A stretch of DNA of 35,729 nucleotides, from positions 1 to 35,729 of the IMG/VR virus record IMGVR_UViG_3300035698_030034, one strand, 5' to 3'. Below the pieces are notes generated by a model, which ran no database searches, had not been told where the DNA came from, and saw only the letters and a list, made by a program, of their open reading frames with translations. Made by a program: the position numbers and the translations under genes. This DNA is from a virus. Of the stretch, positions 8,020 to 17,896 are shown piece after piece. The stretch's first letter is position 1. Each line of letters starts with the position of its first letter.

Positions 8020-8262
8020 ATGAGTGTAAGACAAAATGTAATTAATAAAGTATTTGCAGGAAATAGTGATCCATTTAGAGATATTCGTATAGTATCTAGC
8101 GCTCCTATGTCTGGGGCTGTTACTACCTATACAGCTAATGCCACTATTGGATCATTACTATGGGATGTAACTAATACAGACGCTTACATTGTAACCGCTA
8201 CAGATGGTGCCATAGGTACAAATTCTGGAGCTACATCTACAGTAGTTAAGCTAAACGCCTAA
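8020..8262 (+). CDS. Unknown 80-residue protein
   Basis: Not recognised. The start chosen is ATG 8020 because TGGAGG lies eight bases upstream. An earlier in-frame GTG at 7969 lies inside the terminator hairpin and has no ribosome site. The protein is Ala/Thr-rich with a beta-like pattern (SSAPMSGAVTTYTANATIGSLLWDVTNTDAYIVTAT) and ends TVVKLNA. Position suggests a minor virion protein. Confidence 0.65.
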   Translation: MSVRQNVINKVFAGNSDPFRDIRIVSSAPMSGAVTTYTANATIGSLLWDVTNTDAYIVTATDGAIGTNSGATSTVVKLNA

Positions 8263-8287
8263 CATAACTATATGAAAGGATAATATT

Positions 8288-8446
8288 ATGGGAAGTTTTG
8301 GAACAACGGGAAATGGCGGTAAATCAACTGCCAGTGGAACAGAGAAAAAATCTAAAGTAGAAGTATTAGGGGTAGATAATAAAACATCTAACTCTAAACT
8401 AAGTAGTGGCCTACGTCCAGCAGGTCCTAACTCTAAAAAGTTATAA
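8288..8446 (+). CDS. Unknown 52-residue basic, disordered protein
   Basis: Not recognised. It runs from ATG 8288 to TAA 8444-8446 behind an AAAGGA site. Composition is Gly, Ser, Lys and Thr (MGSFGTTGNGGKSTASGTEK), with no hydrophobic core, so it is probably unstructured. The tight fit between neighbours supports it as a real gene. Confidence 0.55.
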   Translation: MGSFGTTGNGGKSTASGTEKKSKVEVLGVDNKTSNSKLSSGLRPAGPNSKKL

Positions 8447-8460
8447 TAAGAGGTGTGTGA

Positions 8461-9219
8461 ATGGGAGATTTAACTGGGCAGCAAATAATTAGTGAATCAT
8501 TAAACACAGTCGGTAGGCCAGGTACTACAATTCTAGCAGATGGTACTACAACTCTATCAACTTTAGCTCTACGTTGGGTTAACTATGCCCAAAAACGTGT
8601 AGCAAACACCTATGCATTCCCTGAATTAGATCTCCTGTATACATCCACTACCATGACAGCTTCACAAAGCATCTACACAGATACAGAACTAATAGGAGCA
8701 ACCAACGCAGCTAACCTTAAACAATACCTATCTGTCAGATACATAGACTCCTCAGGTACTGCTTCTAGAAAATTAACCTATCGCCACTACAGATTATTTG
8801 ATAAAGATTTCCCAAAACCAGCAGACCTAACAGAAGGTCAACCTAGACAATACTGCCCCTACAATAGAAAAGTAGAATTCTTCCCAGTCCCAGACGACGC
8901 ATACGCACTAACCATAAGAGCATCCTTATATGCTACTGATCTAACAACATCAACCACATCTGACTATCTAAATCTAGATGCAGTAATAATAGCAGACGTA
9001 ATACGTAGATATTATAATTTCGCAAAACAACCAAATGCAGCCGTTCAATGGAATGGAGAATATAAACGTCTACTAGCAGAAGCTGTAGAACCTATATCTG
9101 ATAAATCAGATTGGGAACCAGAAGGTAGAGGATTTCACGAAGGTGGTAGCTATGCCGCAGATTATTGGAACAACCCTTTCATAGGTAGTGACTATGGTTG
9201 TGGTGATCTATTATGTTAA
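8461..9219 (+). CDS. Head-tail adaptor/connector protein (probable)
   Basis: A 252-residue protein. Its N-terminal helices (TGQQIISESLNTVGRPG...ALRWVNYAQKRVANTYAFPEL) fit the pattern of adaptor proteins that dock under the portal of short-tailed phages. A strand region and a helical return (AVIIADVIRRYYNFAKQPNAAVQWNGEYKRLLAEAV) follow, then a Gly- and aromatic-rich tail (WEPEGRGFHEGGSYAADYWN). Adaptors close the portal channel and connect it to the tail nozzle. The assignment is from this pattern and the gene's place after the head genes. Confidence 0.65.
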   Translation: MGDLTGQQIISESLNTVGRPGTTILADGTTTLSTLALRWVNYAQKRVANTYAFPELDLLYTSTTMTASQSIYTDTELIGATNAANLKQYLSVRYIDSSGTASRKLTYRHYRLFDKDFPKPADLTEGQPRQYCPYNRKVEFFPVPDDAYALTIRASLYATDLTTSTTSDYLNLDAVIIADVIRRYYNFAKQPNAAVQWNGEYKRLLAEAVEPISDKSDWEPEGRGFHEGGSYAADYWNNPFIGSDYGCGDLLC

Positions 9220-9236
9220 TATTGGAGGATTAAAAA

Positions 9237-9707
9237 ATGTCAAGAACAGTAACTTTATCGGTAGTGCCTTTTATAAGTACTACTCAATATACTTCTGGTG
9301 ATGTACTAGGTCAGAATGCTACAGGAGATGCAACAGCACTCCAACTAATAGGTGCTACCCAAGACACCGTCAGAAATGGTATGATCACCCAGGTAGTACT
9401 CACAAGCAAAGATGTAGAAACATTTGCAGTACGTGCATACTTCTTTGAATCAGCCCCATCTAATTCTACTATCACAAATAATGCAGCCCTCGATATAGCT
9501 GACGCAGATAGAAATAAATTAGCTGGCTTTGTAAATCTAGACGCCTATGCAGCAGATGCCGCAGGAGCTGTCATACAATCAAATCAACGACCTTTTGATT
9601 TCAGCCTAGACGCCACATCTATATTATATTGTGTACTAGAATGTCTAGGAACCCCTACCCTAGCGGTAGGAGACTTAACATTAAAAGTAAAAGTTAGATC
9701 TAGATAA
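9237..9707 (+). CDS. Unknown virion protein, beta-rich
   Basis: A 156-residue protein behind TTGGAGG. It is beta-rich and Ala/Thr-rich (VTLSVVPFISTTQYTSGDVLG near the start, LKVKVRSR at the end), with the look of a small beta-sandwich subunit. I do not recognise the family. Similar-sized proteins sit between adaptor and fibre genes in many phages of environmental origin. Confidence 0.6.
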   Translation: MSRTVTLSVVPFISTTQYTSGDVLGQNATGDATALQLIGATQDTVRNGMITQVVLTSKDVETFAVRAYFFESAPSNSTITNNAALDIADADRNKLAGFVNLDAYAADAAGAVIQSNQRPFDFSLDATSILYCVLECLGTPTLAVGDLTLKVKVRSR

Positions 9708-9717
9708 GGAGATCTTT

Positions 9718-11736
9718 ATGGGAACACATAAAAGAAGAGCTACTGAGGAAATAGACTACATAGATCTATCTAGATATAACGATACAGAATTAGATTCTAC
9801 CTTCTCTCAATCATATGAAGGAGGGGATATAGGAGACGGAACTTTTGCTGCCTCTCGTAGTTCATCCGCACCAGCAACATACTGGGCCAAAAGACCAGAA
9901 GCTATGTCTTTTGATAATACTATGGAAGGGGCCGTAAATTTCGGCAACGTATCAGAATTTAATTTCACAACTTCAGATGCTTTCACTATATCCTTTACAT
10001 ACACACCAAGAGATACTGCTACATCTTACTTAATATCAAAAACAGATGAATCTACAGGTTACGCAATTAGAAAAACCGATGAATCTAGTTCTCAGGCAAT
10101 TCAATTTGTAGCAAATGGTACAGCATATGCAACAACTACAGTAGGAAGTACCACAACCCCCACCCACATAGCTTTTGTGTACGATAATCAAAATTTAAGG
10201 TTATACGAAGATGGGGAATTTAAGGGGGAAAATACAGCCTCAAAAGCAATCACTTCTAACACACATGATTTTATAATAGGATCTTTTGATGGCGTATATG
10301 ATTCAGCTAAAGAATACAATGGCGAGATAAGCAATGTTAGAGTATATAATCAAGCTCTATCTGATAACGAAATATTAGATATATATAATGAAAAAAATAT
10401 ATCCATAGAAGAATTATCTAGATGGGCTTTTTCGAGGGCATTAGGAGATGTAGATTCTTCTATCATAGATCAGGTAGGATCTAACGATTCATCCTCAGTA
10501 GGAGGCTACAGCTTTCTAACAGGCCCATACCAATTAAACATAACAACAACTAGCAACATACCCAGAACAACATGTGCTTATGCGGACTCTAGTGGAATCC
10601 AAGCATACCCACAAAAACAATCTGGCTTGCTAAAAGAAGGCCCTTCCACTAACTATCTAAAACAATCTAAATTCTCCACCGACACAAATTCGGATGGATT
10701 AGCAGATGATTGGGCTATAGCTACTGACCTTGGTGGAACTCCAACTACCACCCTATTAGATGTGTCTGCTATATTCGGAACTGGTACAAAAGCCCAACGA
10801 ATACAATATACTGGTGAAGCAGGGGATAATGGATTCCTTCAATTAATACAGACAACAGCAGCAGGTACATTTTCTCAAAATGACCCCCTCACAATACCTG
10901 TCTACATAAAAGGCTCAACAACAGGCACTACAGTTAAAATTAGCGCAACTGAGGCCAACTCTGCTGGGGCAGAAATAGGTTCCCAATTAAATAGCTCCGA
11001 CCTACAAGCTAGTATATCAGCCGATGATTGGAAATTATTCCATGCTACTTTCACAGTAGTAGAAGCTCTAGTAGATAGAGTCATAATAAAATTAAATATG
11101 TTTTCAATAACAGAAGGTGACACAGTAGATTTACAATTTGTATTTCCAGAAGTAAATAAATTAGGTTTCGTATCATCTACCATCCCAACTACGACAGCAG
11201 CCTTAACTAGAAATGCAGAATTACTAACCTACCCCACTGCTGGAAATATTTCCCCAGGAGAAGGTAGCATATTTATAAAACACGCCCCTACTTTCCCAAG
11301 CGGCCACGCCAAAGTACAAAAACTATTTGAAACACAAGCAGATATTTTATACATAATATTTAACGGGAATGCTGCTTCTAATGACGTATTTTTACGGCCT
11401 AATGTAACTGATTCAATAGATTCAGGAGTAACTGATCTTATAAATACTGCATGGACGGCCAACACGCCCATGACCATCGGAATGAATTATCAATCAGGAA
11501 CATCTCCTTATGTAGAAGGATTCTATCAAGGCATCGCAGATGGTATTAATGAGACATCAGACGATTTCACTAGTCAAGATTTTGGAACTACCATAGGAAT
11601 AGGGTCTAACGGGGATGGATCTGGAAATGAATACTATGGGGTATTTTTTAACATAACCATTAAAGACAAAATACTAACTCCAGCCCAACACACAGAATAT
11701 CACAATTCTCTAACCTCTCAAATAACAGGGGGTTAA
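9718..11736 (+). CDS. Large surface protein with two LamG-type lectin domains
   Basis: A 672-residue protein built of beta-sandwich domains. Residues about 75-225 form a LamG/concanavalin A-like jelly roll: FTISFTYTPRDTATSYLISK, then ATTTVGSTTTPTHIAFVYD, LRLYEDGEFKGEN and the classic closing NGEISNVRVYNQALSDNEI. Residues about 300-450 resemble a carbohydrate-binding module (NSDGLADDWAI...), ending in SSTIPTTTAALTRNAE, a linker motif common in phage tail proteins. Residues about 455-672 form a second, more diverged jelly roll ending NITIKDKILTPAQHTEYHN. It would bind cell-surface sugars on the virion or tail. It is followed after one base by the next gene. Confidence 0.72.
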   Translation: MGTHKRRATEEIDYIDLSRYNDTELDSTFSQSYEGGDIGDGTFAASRSSSAPATYWAKRPEAMSFDNTMEGAVNFGNVSEFNFTTSDAFTISFTYTPRDTATSYLISKTDESTGYAIRKTDESSSQAIQFVANGTAYATTTVGSTTTPTHIAFVYDNQNLRLYEDGEFKGENTASKAITSNTHDFIIGSFDGVYDSAKEYNGEISNVRVYNQALSDNEILDIYNEKNISIEELSRWAFSRALGDVDSSIIDQVGSNDSSSVGGYSFLTGPYQLNITTTSNIPRTTCAYADSSGIQAYPQKQSGLLKEGPSTNYLKQSKFSTDTNSDGLADDWAIATDLGGTPTTTLLDVSAIFGTGTKAQRIQYTGEAGDNGFLQLIQTTAAGTFSQNDPLTIPVYIKGSTTGTTVKISATEANSAGAEIGSQLNSSDLQASISADDWKLFHATFTVVEALVDRVIIKLNMFSITEGDTVDLQFVFPEVNKLGFVSSTIPTTTAALTRNAELLTYPTAGNISPGEGSIFIKHAPTFPSGHAKVQKLFETQADILYIIFNGNAASNDVFLRPNVTDSIDSGVTDLINTAWTANTPMTIGMNYQSGTSPYVEGFYQGIADGINETSDDFTSQDFGTTIGIGSNGDGSGNEYYGVFFNITIKDKILTPAQHTEYHNSLTSQITGG

Positions 11737-11737
11737 T

Positions 11738-12127
11738 ATGTATAGTAAAATATTCATAGTAACAACACTTATATTATCAAAAGATAATAATTCACTAGTA
11801 CTAGATTTCCCTTACCATACTTTCGGAATAATAGCAGTTAGTAATAATAAATATATCCATGACAACCTCAATGATCTATCCTTAGAGGGATCTCAAATAA
11901 TAGCTTGCGTAGATGTCTTATCCGAAGATATCCCTAGAATAAAGTCCTCTCAATATTTTTTAGCAGACTCAGACATTCAACTGGTAAATACACCCATATA
12001 CCCTACTCACTATAGCTATAAAATAAAAGATGCCAAATCTACAAGGGACCCAATAACGGATGAACTCATTCCATATCTAGGTATCGATAAAGACGACCCT
12101 TTACTATTTACCGGTATAGGAGAATAA
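11738..12127 (+). CDS. Unknown 129-residue protein
   Basis: Not recognised. It starts one base after the lectin protein's stop (GGGGGTTAATATG provides the ribosome site) and ends one base before the next gene. The first half is hydrophobic (IFIVTTLILSKDNNSLVLDF) but is more like a beta-sheet than a membrane helix. Its place between lectin and fibre genes suggests a tail component or fibre attachment protein. Confidence 0.6.
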   Translation: MYSKIFIVTTLILSKDNNSLVLDFPYHTFGIIAVSNNKYIHDNLNDLSLEGSQIIACVDVLSEDIPRIKSSQYFLADSDIQLVNTPIYPTHYSYKIKDAKSTRDPITDELIPYLGIDKDDPLLFTGIGE

Positions 12128-12128
12128 C

Positions 12129-12476
12129 ATGCCTCCTAAAGTCATTTCCAGCGTAACTAAAATAGCAGAATTCTACAAAACATTCGCCCATGAAGTCATC
12201 ACTGTAGCTACTACACCAATAGGATTCACATCTTCCATCTATAACCCTAATTCAGATGAATATGGTATAGCTCAAATAGCCTATGTAACTGTAGAAGATA
12301 ATTCTATAAGATTCTGGGCTGACGGAGATGACCCAGACCCAGACAACTACGATGGCCACTTAGCCCGTGCAGGGGAGTCATTCAAGATAACTTATTTCAG
12401 AGACATCTCAGATTTTAGATCCATCAACAAGACAGACGGAAACATAGCTAAATTAATAGTATCCTACGGTAGGTAA
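12129..12476 (+). CDS. Small virion-associated protein
   Basis: A 115-residue protein containing NSIRFWADGDDPDPDNYDGHLARAGESF followed by a DFRSI motif. The 'IRFxxDGxDP...GHxLxAGxSxxL...FRxI' layout is one I associate with small structural proteins encoded beside phage tail fibres, of unknown exact role. It has one- to two-base spacing on both sides, so translation is coupled with the giant fibre gene that follows. Confidence 0.6.
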   Translation: MPPKVISSVTKIAEFYKTFAHEVITVATTPIGFTSSIYNPNSDEYGIAQIAYVTVEDNSIRFWADGDDPDPDNYDGHLARAGESFKITYFRDISDFRSINKTDGNIAKLIVSYGR

Positions 12477-12478
12477 AT

Positions 12479-15400
12479 ATGATCTTATTTGATAAAGAAC
12501 CTTTTGTAAGTTTATTTGAAGATGACACTATAGAAGGAATAAAGATATTCCAAGATGATGTCACATTCAATGGCGATGTCACATTCAATGGTACAATTAG
12601 TGCGCCTGGTAATGATACTGAGGTTATATTTAATGATGGTGGGTTCTTAGCGGCCGACCCTGGACTTACATACAACAAGACCACTGACACCCTCGCCTCT
12701 GGGATATTCACAGATGGCACCCTTTCTATTGGGTCTGGATCTATTACAGACGCAATACACGGGACTTTCTCTGGAACCCTTCAGGCAGGGCAATTAACAA
12801 GCACAGATAACGCAAACATTACAAATACGCTTACCGCTGGAACGCTTACAGACGGCACTCTCTCAATAAACTCAGGTTCAATCACAAGTGCTGTAAATGG
12901 TACATTCTCAGGGACATTACAAGCAGAACAGCTTACAAGCACAGATGATATTGATGCTGTTGGAAATATATCGTCGAGCACAGGAAGCATGTTTGTTGCG
13001 TCTGGACAAGACTATCATATTAATAATGTAGGGTTTACTGACATAGCTTCTGGAGCATCTGGTGCTGGACTGGTTGGCGTTGCCGATGATGGGCTACACT
13101 TTGTAGGTGAAGAGGTGGAATCAGTTTTACAAGAAATTGGTAAAGGGTACGAGATAACAAAAGAACCAACAGGATTTACAAATCCAGAGAACGTCATAAT
13201 TACTGGGGATTCATCAACAAGGACAGTTACGTTAACAGGTTCAGACTGGGAAACATATTATAGGAACATATTAAATACAACAATTGTTACCGGATGGACC
13301 TCACCTGAACATAGTGCTACAACAGGGACGGGATATTTCCTAGTATACGATGGAACAACAATAGAGTGGGTTGCATTTGCAGATCTTGGTGAGAACTTCT
13401 TTCACGATCTTTTGATTGCGATTGCTTTTTACAACACAAATAATGGGAATTGGGTATACCAGCGGGAATGTCATGGATTGATGGAATGGCAGACACACAG
13501 GGCAGAACATAGGGCTGTCGGAACATACAAACAGAGCGGTGGAACATTAGCGGACTATGTATTAAACTCAACTACTGCATCCAATAGGCGACCTTCTGTA
13601 AGTTCAGCTTTAATTTACGATGAAGATTTGCCGACAACAATTACGGCTTTACCAGTTGATACTTACACGCAATATTATATAGCAGGCGCAGGTGGTACAG
13701 CTAATTTCATAACTGGCTCTACAGATATTGTTCCTCTAAGTGGATCTCGTCCCTATTATAATCAATTTACTGGTGGAGCTTGGCAGCAAACATTAATGTC
13801 AAATAATTATCACATGAATATTTATGTGCTTGATTTCCAGACAGCAGCAGATGTGCCAAGTCAATTGTTAAGAACTCAATTCGTCCAAGGGCAAGCACAA
13901 TTTGCATCACTTACTGGAGCACAAGCGGAAACTACAAACGATATAAACCTTGGAACCTTAGACGACCTAACACCAGAGCTAGTTTTTATAGCTAAGATTA
14001 TTATTAAGTATCAGGGTGGAAACTGGAAAATTATTGAAGTTGAGGCACTTACAGGAACAAAATCTAATCAAGTAAGTAGTCCAACTGGAAACTATTTAAG
14101 CTTAGTTGAAACAGACACGACTTTAACAGGACTTGGTACAGTAGCTTCACCTTTAGGAATTGATCCTCTTGCTGACATTGTGTGTGAGTCCCTCACCGTA
14201 ACTGACACGACAGCGGGCTATACAGAAATAGATTTCACTTCAAGTGCTGGGAACTCCGTTGCGATAACATACGATACAGCTTCTTCCGTTTCGGAAACGT
14301 GGGCGAGATCAAGCACCCCAATCTTTTCACAAAGCTACTCAGCAGTAGCCGAATATATGGTATTTAACGCTGATTCTAAGGTATGGAGAATTAGTAAAGC
14401 TGGTCAAATGGGTATCGGTGGTGATGAAGATGCAAGTTATGCTTTAAAGGTTACTGGTAACTCGCAGGTTACAGGTAATATGCTTACAGGTGATTTTGAA
14501 TCGCTTGATGATGTAATAGTTGGTGATTTGATGCAGGCAGGTCGTGGTCAAATCACTAACGATTTTGCTGTTTTTAAAAACACGAAACTCTTAGGAACTC
14601 TTGGTGTTAATACTGATGCACCAGATAAGCAGGTGGAAATAAACTCTGCAACAGGTGATAATTTACGCCTTACATATAATGATGCAAACGGTTCCGCAAC
14701 TAATTATTGCGATTTTGGTGTTGATTCTACTGGAAAACTTGGGATAACGCCTTCTGGAAATTCAGTAGTTGTAAACAAAAGTCTTATCGCTTTAGGCAAC
14801 GGTGATTATTCTTTAGATTGGGGAAATACAACTGCTTTTGGAAGACTAACATATAGTGGGTCAGACCCTCAAATCACAAGTCTTGGTGATTCAATTATCT
14901 TTAAAAATGTATCAGATGGCACAGAGGGCTTCCAGATTCAAGATGCCGCAGGTCTTGCAGTTTTAACAGCTGACACATCCACACCTCAAGTTATTGTTGG
15001 TAGCACTTCTCAGGCAACGGATGCCATCCTCAATTTACAAACAGGTGCGAATTTAGAATGTGAGCTAAGGTTCTCTGATAATGCAGGGCTTGCCGCGCGG
15101 ATACTATACAATCATCAATTTAATTTATATGAGATGTATACGAGTGGTGGGAAGTTTCAAGAAGTGCTTTCTACGGGAGCGGTAACATTTAAAAACTCAA
15201 CCAATAGCACATCAGCTTTTCAGGTGCAGAATTTAGCAGCGACAAGCATATTAAATGTTGATACTACTAATTCAATATTCACAGTAGATGGCTTTGGCGT
15301 AATCCAGCATGATGACGGAGCAGCATCACCATCACATGGAGCAGCACCAACCTTTACAGTTTCAAATACGAATGCACTTGGGTCAATAAACCATCGTGCA

Positions 15401-17617
15401 GGAATATATCTAAAACAATACGCATCTGATAATGCAACACAACATACTCACTCGATAGTTTCAGAAGATAACAAGCTTATACTACGAGCGAGTTCAACTA
15501 ATTCTCTTGTATTGCAAGACGATGGTGGCAACGTCGGGATCGGGACGACTTCGCCAGGCGAAAAACTACATGTAAACGGTAAAGTATCAATCGGAACAGA
15601 TAATGACAAATTTAAGTTATCTGATGAATCAACATATAGAAAAATACAAAGTTACGGGGGCGCCGACTTGTCGATTAACCCTGATGGCAACAACGTCGGT
15701 ATTGGGACGACTACGCCAGGGACAGCACTACATGTTTATAATACAAGCAACCCTCAGCTAAAGATAGAGGATGGAGGCGATGCAGGAGAAGCTTCTATCT
15801 TGTTCGCAAATTCTTCCAAGCAGTACTTGATGGGTGTTGACGGCGGCGGAGTTGCAGATGGGTTTTTCATTTACGATGGAACGACACGATTTGCTATAAC
15901 TGATGCAGGAGTCGCAGTAATTGGGGCGACTACGGCAACCGCAGGTTATCTTTTGGACGTAAGAGGAAACATTCTAAGTTTAGCAGCAGGTCAAAATGAT
16001 TCTCGTATAGAAGCAGGCGGAACGGAAGAGTTCGCAAATCTTTATTGGGAAAATTCAGTTAGGGAATACGCTTGGCAGTTGACTAATACAGGCACTTTTA
16101 AGCTTTATGACGACACAGCGAATGCGGATAGGTTAGTTCTTGATACTTCTGGCAACTTTACTGTCCCAATAGATGGATACATAGTTTTTGGGCCCAACAC
16201 ATCATGGTCGGAAACGTTATCTATTGGTGGAAATGGTGATGTGCATACAGGAGCTTCAATAGCAACTACCAACGGAAACTTGCACATTGATGCTAAAGAT
16301 GGGGCGTTCGCTACATATATTAATCACTACGGGGGCACCGGCGGAACTATTTTTGGTAATGGTGCATCTGGCGGAAATATTGCAGCAATAACTAGTACAG
16401 GAAATATAGGAGCAGGAATAACATTTCCTGCGTCAAGAGGCCATTTCCACAGCACCTCAGCATCAACAGACATAAGATTATTATTAACAGACGCAACAAC
16501 GGGGGCAACTAGCACAGACGGATTCGCACTAATTAAAAATACAAGTGAACAGGCCTTCGTGTGGAACTACGAAAACGCAGATATGTTTCTCGGCGTTAAT
16601 AATACTAAGGTTGTGCATATGGCTAGTACTGGCAACTTTGGTGTGGGTGCAGATATCACAACACCACAGCACCTTGTTGAGATCCGAAAAAATACAAACA
16701 GTACAATTAACGACATTCTCCAACTCACTAATTATATTAATGTTGATGACTTTTTAGGATCAAGAATTCTATTTTCGTCGGGTGGAAATTCAGCAACTTC
16801 ACATCATCAAAGCTCCATTGAGGGCGGCCATACATCTGGGGGTAATACGTATCTTGCTTTCAGAACGAACGTAGGTGCGAACTACAACACAGATACGGAA
16901 GCAGTGAGGATTGATCATAATGGAAATCTTATTGTTGGCGGAACTACGGCAAACGAATCATTCGACGTATCAAGCACTACCAATGCAGCGATGGCCATAT
17001 CTTGTGGCTCAGGCTATCAATGTGATCTCTGGTTTTATGAAGGAGCTACAATACAAGGCGGGATACGCTACGCCAATTCTGATAACAAGCTATATTTTTT
17101 CGCTAACACAGTTTCTGCAGTAACGATATCATCTACACAACTTTTGCCTATCAATGATAACGCTTTTGATTTGGGAAGCACTTCGGCGGCATTTGCAAGC
17201 GTTGTCGCCCATGTCTTCACAGATGACACATGCGCAACTTTCAAAGACCATACGACAGAAGAGCTATATAACATGTTTAATCAGATACAGCCGCACACAA
17301 ACGGCCTCCTACATACATCTGGTAACGGACAGTTCTTTAGATATATGGACAAGTCAACCCTTCCAGATGAACTAGCAATACACGCCAAAGAAGACACGAT
17401 AAGAAAGAACATGCACCGCATCATTCCCGGTGAAGCATTCCGAAGAGGACTTAAAGAAAAAGACGTTACCTCGAATGTAAACGTTAACTATAAAAAAGGT
17501 GAGAAATGTGCTATTGATATGGGACAATTCCTATACTCAACTAATGAATTATTGCTAAGAGCATATGACCAAATACAAACACTTGAAACTAGAATCGCTT
17601 TATTAGAAGCGGCATAA
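12479..17617 (+). CDS. Giant tail fibre
   Basis: A 1712-residue fibre, probably trimeric, for host attachment. The N-terminus (FDKEPFVSLFEDDTIEGIKI) would anchor to the tail. An 18-base tandem repeat then encodes DVTFNG twice. Two copies of a unit TDGTLSI-SGSIT...GTFSGTLQA-QLTSTD follow (about residues 78-160). The shaft contains about eight spaced versions of GNVGIGTTSPGEKLHV, a motif of beta-rich fibre shafts. The C-terminus (DLGSTSAAFASVVAHVF..., about residue 1560 on) is followed by a basic segment and a closing coiled coil (QIQTLETRIALLEA), like the chaperone ends of fibres, but I see no clear S74 catalytic pair. Codon use differs from neighbours (many ATT, CTT, GTT), suggesting acquisition by transfer. 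Confidence 0.8.
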   Translation: MILFDKEPFVSLFEDDTIEGIKIFQDDVTFNGDVTFNGTISAPGNDTEVIFNDGGFLAADPGLTYNKTTDTLASGIFTDGTLSIGSGSITDAIHGTFSGTLQAGQLTSTDNANITNTLTAGTLTDGTLSINSGSITSAVNGTFSGTLQAEQLTSTDDIDAVGNISSSTGSMFVASGQDYHINNVGFTDIASGASGAGLVGVADDGLHFVGEEVESVLQEIGKGYEITKEPTGFTNPENVIITGDSSTRTVTLTGSDWETYYRNILNTTIVTGWTSPEHSATTGTGYFLVYDGTTIEWVAFADLGENFFHDLLIAIAFYNTNNGNWVYQRECHGLMEWQTHRAEHRAVGTYKQSGGTLADYVLNSTTASNRRPSVSSALIYDEDLPTTITALPVDTYTQYYIAGAGGTANFITGSTDIVPLSGSRPYYNQFTGGAWQQTLMSNNYHMNIYVLDFQTAADVPSQLLRTQFVQGQAQFASLTGAQAETTNDINLGTLDDLTPELVFIAKIIIKYQGGNWKIIEVEALTGTKSNQVSSPTGNYLSLVETDTTLTGLGTVASPLGIDPLADIVCESLTVTDTTAGYTEIDFTSSAGNSVAITYDTASSVSETWARSSTPIFSQSYSAVAEYMVFNADSKVWRISKAGQMGIGGDEDASYALKVTGNSQVTGNMLTGDFESLDDVIVGDLMQAGRGQITNDFAVFKNTKLLGTLGVNTDAPDKQVEINSATGDNLRLTYNDANGSATNYCDFGVDSTGKLGITPSGNSVVVNKSLIALGNGDYSLDWGNTTAFGRLTYSGSDPQITSLGDSIIFKNVSDGTEGFQIQDAAGLAVLTADTSTPQVIVGSTSQATDAILNLQTGANLECELRFSDNAGLAARILYNHQFNLYEMYTSGGKFQEVLSTGAVTFKNSTNSTSAFQVQNLAATSILNVDTTNSIFTVDGFGVIQHDDGAASPSHGAAPTFTVSNTNALGSINHRAGIYLKQYASDNATQHTHSIVSEDNKLILRASSTNSLVLQDDGGNVGIGTTSPGEKLHVNGKVSIGTDNDKFKLSDESTYRKIQSYGGADLSINPDGNNVGIGTTTPGTALHVYNTSNPQLKIEDGGDAGEASILFANSSKQYLMGVDGGGVADGFFIYDGTTRFAITDAGVAVIGATTATAGYLLDVRGNILSLAAGQNDSRIEAGGTEEFANLYWENSVREYAWQLTNTGTFKLYDDTANADRLVLDTSGNFTVPIDGYIVFGPNTSWSETLSIGGNGDVHTGASIATTNGNLHIDAKDGAFATYINHYGGTGGTIFGNGASGGNIAAITSTGNIGAGITFPASRGHFHSTSASTDIRLLLTDATTGATSTDGFALIKNTSEQAFVWNYENADMFLGVNNTKVVHMASTGNFGVGADITTPQHLVEIRKNTNSTINDILQLTNYINVDDFLGSRILFSSGGNSATSHHQSSIEGGHTSGGNTYLAFRTNVGANYNTDTEAVRIDHNGNLIVGGTTANESFDVSSTTNAAMAISCGSGYQCDLWFYEGATIQGGIRYANSDNKLYFFANTVSAVTISSTQLLPINDNAFDLGSTSAAFASVVAHVFTDDTCATFKDHTTEELYNMFNQIQPHTNGLLHTSGNGQFFRYMDKSTLPDELAIHAKEDTIRKNMHRIIPGEAFRRGLKEKDVTSNVNVNYKKGEKCAIDMGQFLYSTNELLLRAYDQIQTLETRIALLEAA
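12557..12591 (+). repeat. 18-base tandem duplication in the fibre gene
   Basis: GATGTCACATTCAATGGC (12557-12574) is followed by GATGTCACATTCAATGG (12575-12591). It encodes DVTFNG-DVTFNG near the fibre N-terminus. Perfect identity suggests a recent duplication that keeps the frame. Confidence 0.85.
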
Positions 17618-17634
17618 CAAAAAGGAGAAATAAT

Positions 17635-17865
17635 ATGTCAATCGAGTATGTAGACAATAGTGATGGAACATGGAGCAAGAAAACAATAAGTGATAATGGT
17701 GTGGTAACAATAGACGCTCCTCAAACACAAGCTAAAACAGTAGCAGATCTTGAAGCAAAGAAAGAAGCTAACCTACTTGCTAGCGCAGCAGACCAAACAA
17801 GGATAGAAGTAAGGATAACAGAGAACGCAGAAATCGATGCACAAATAGCTATAATAAAAGGATAG
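17635..17865 (+). CDS. Unknown 76-residue protein downstream of the fibre
   Basis: Starts behind AAAGGAG. The first third is beta-like (YVDNSDGTWSKKTISDNGVVTID) and the rest is a charged amphipathic helix (ADLEAKKEANLLASAADQTRIEVRITENAEIDAQI) that could form a coiled coil. Position suggests a fibre-assembly helper or small tail component; no family is recognised. Confidence 0.6.
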   Translation: MSIEYVDNSDGTWSKKTISDNGVVTIDAPQTQAKTVADLEAKKEANLLASAADQTRIEVRITENAEIDAQIAIIKG

Positions 17866-17896
17866 TAAGTTAACCAAAACCAATAGGAGAATAAGT

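Noticed and set aside
16545-16757. Open frames on either strand inside the giant fibre gene
   Set aside because: They lie within a long, well-supported gene, lack ribosome sites and give no recognisable protein.
12479-17617. Diversity-generating retroelement acting on the fibre genes
   Set aside because: No reverse transcriptase is present and the 36-base repeat is perfect, without the adenine-directed changes expected between template and variable repeats.
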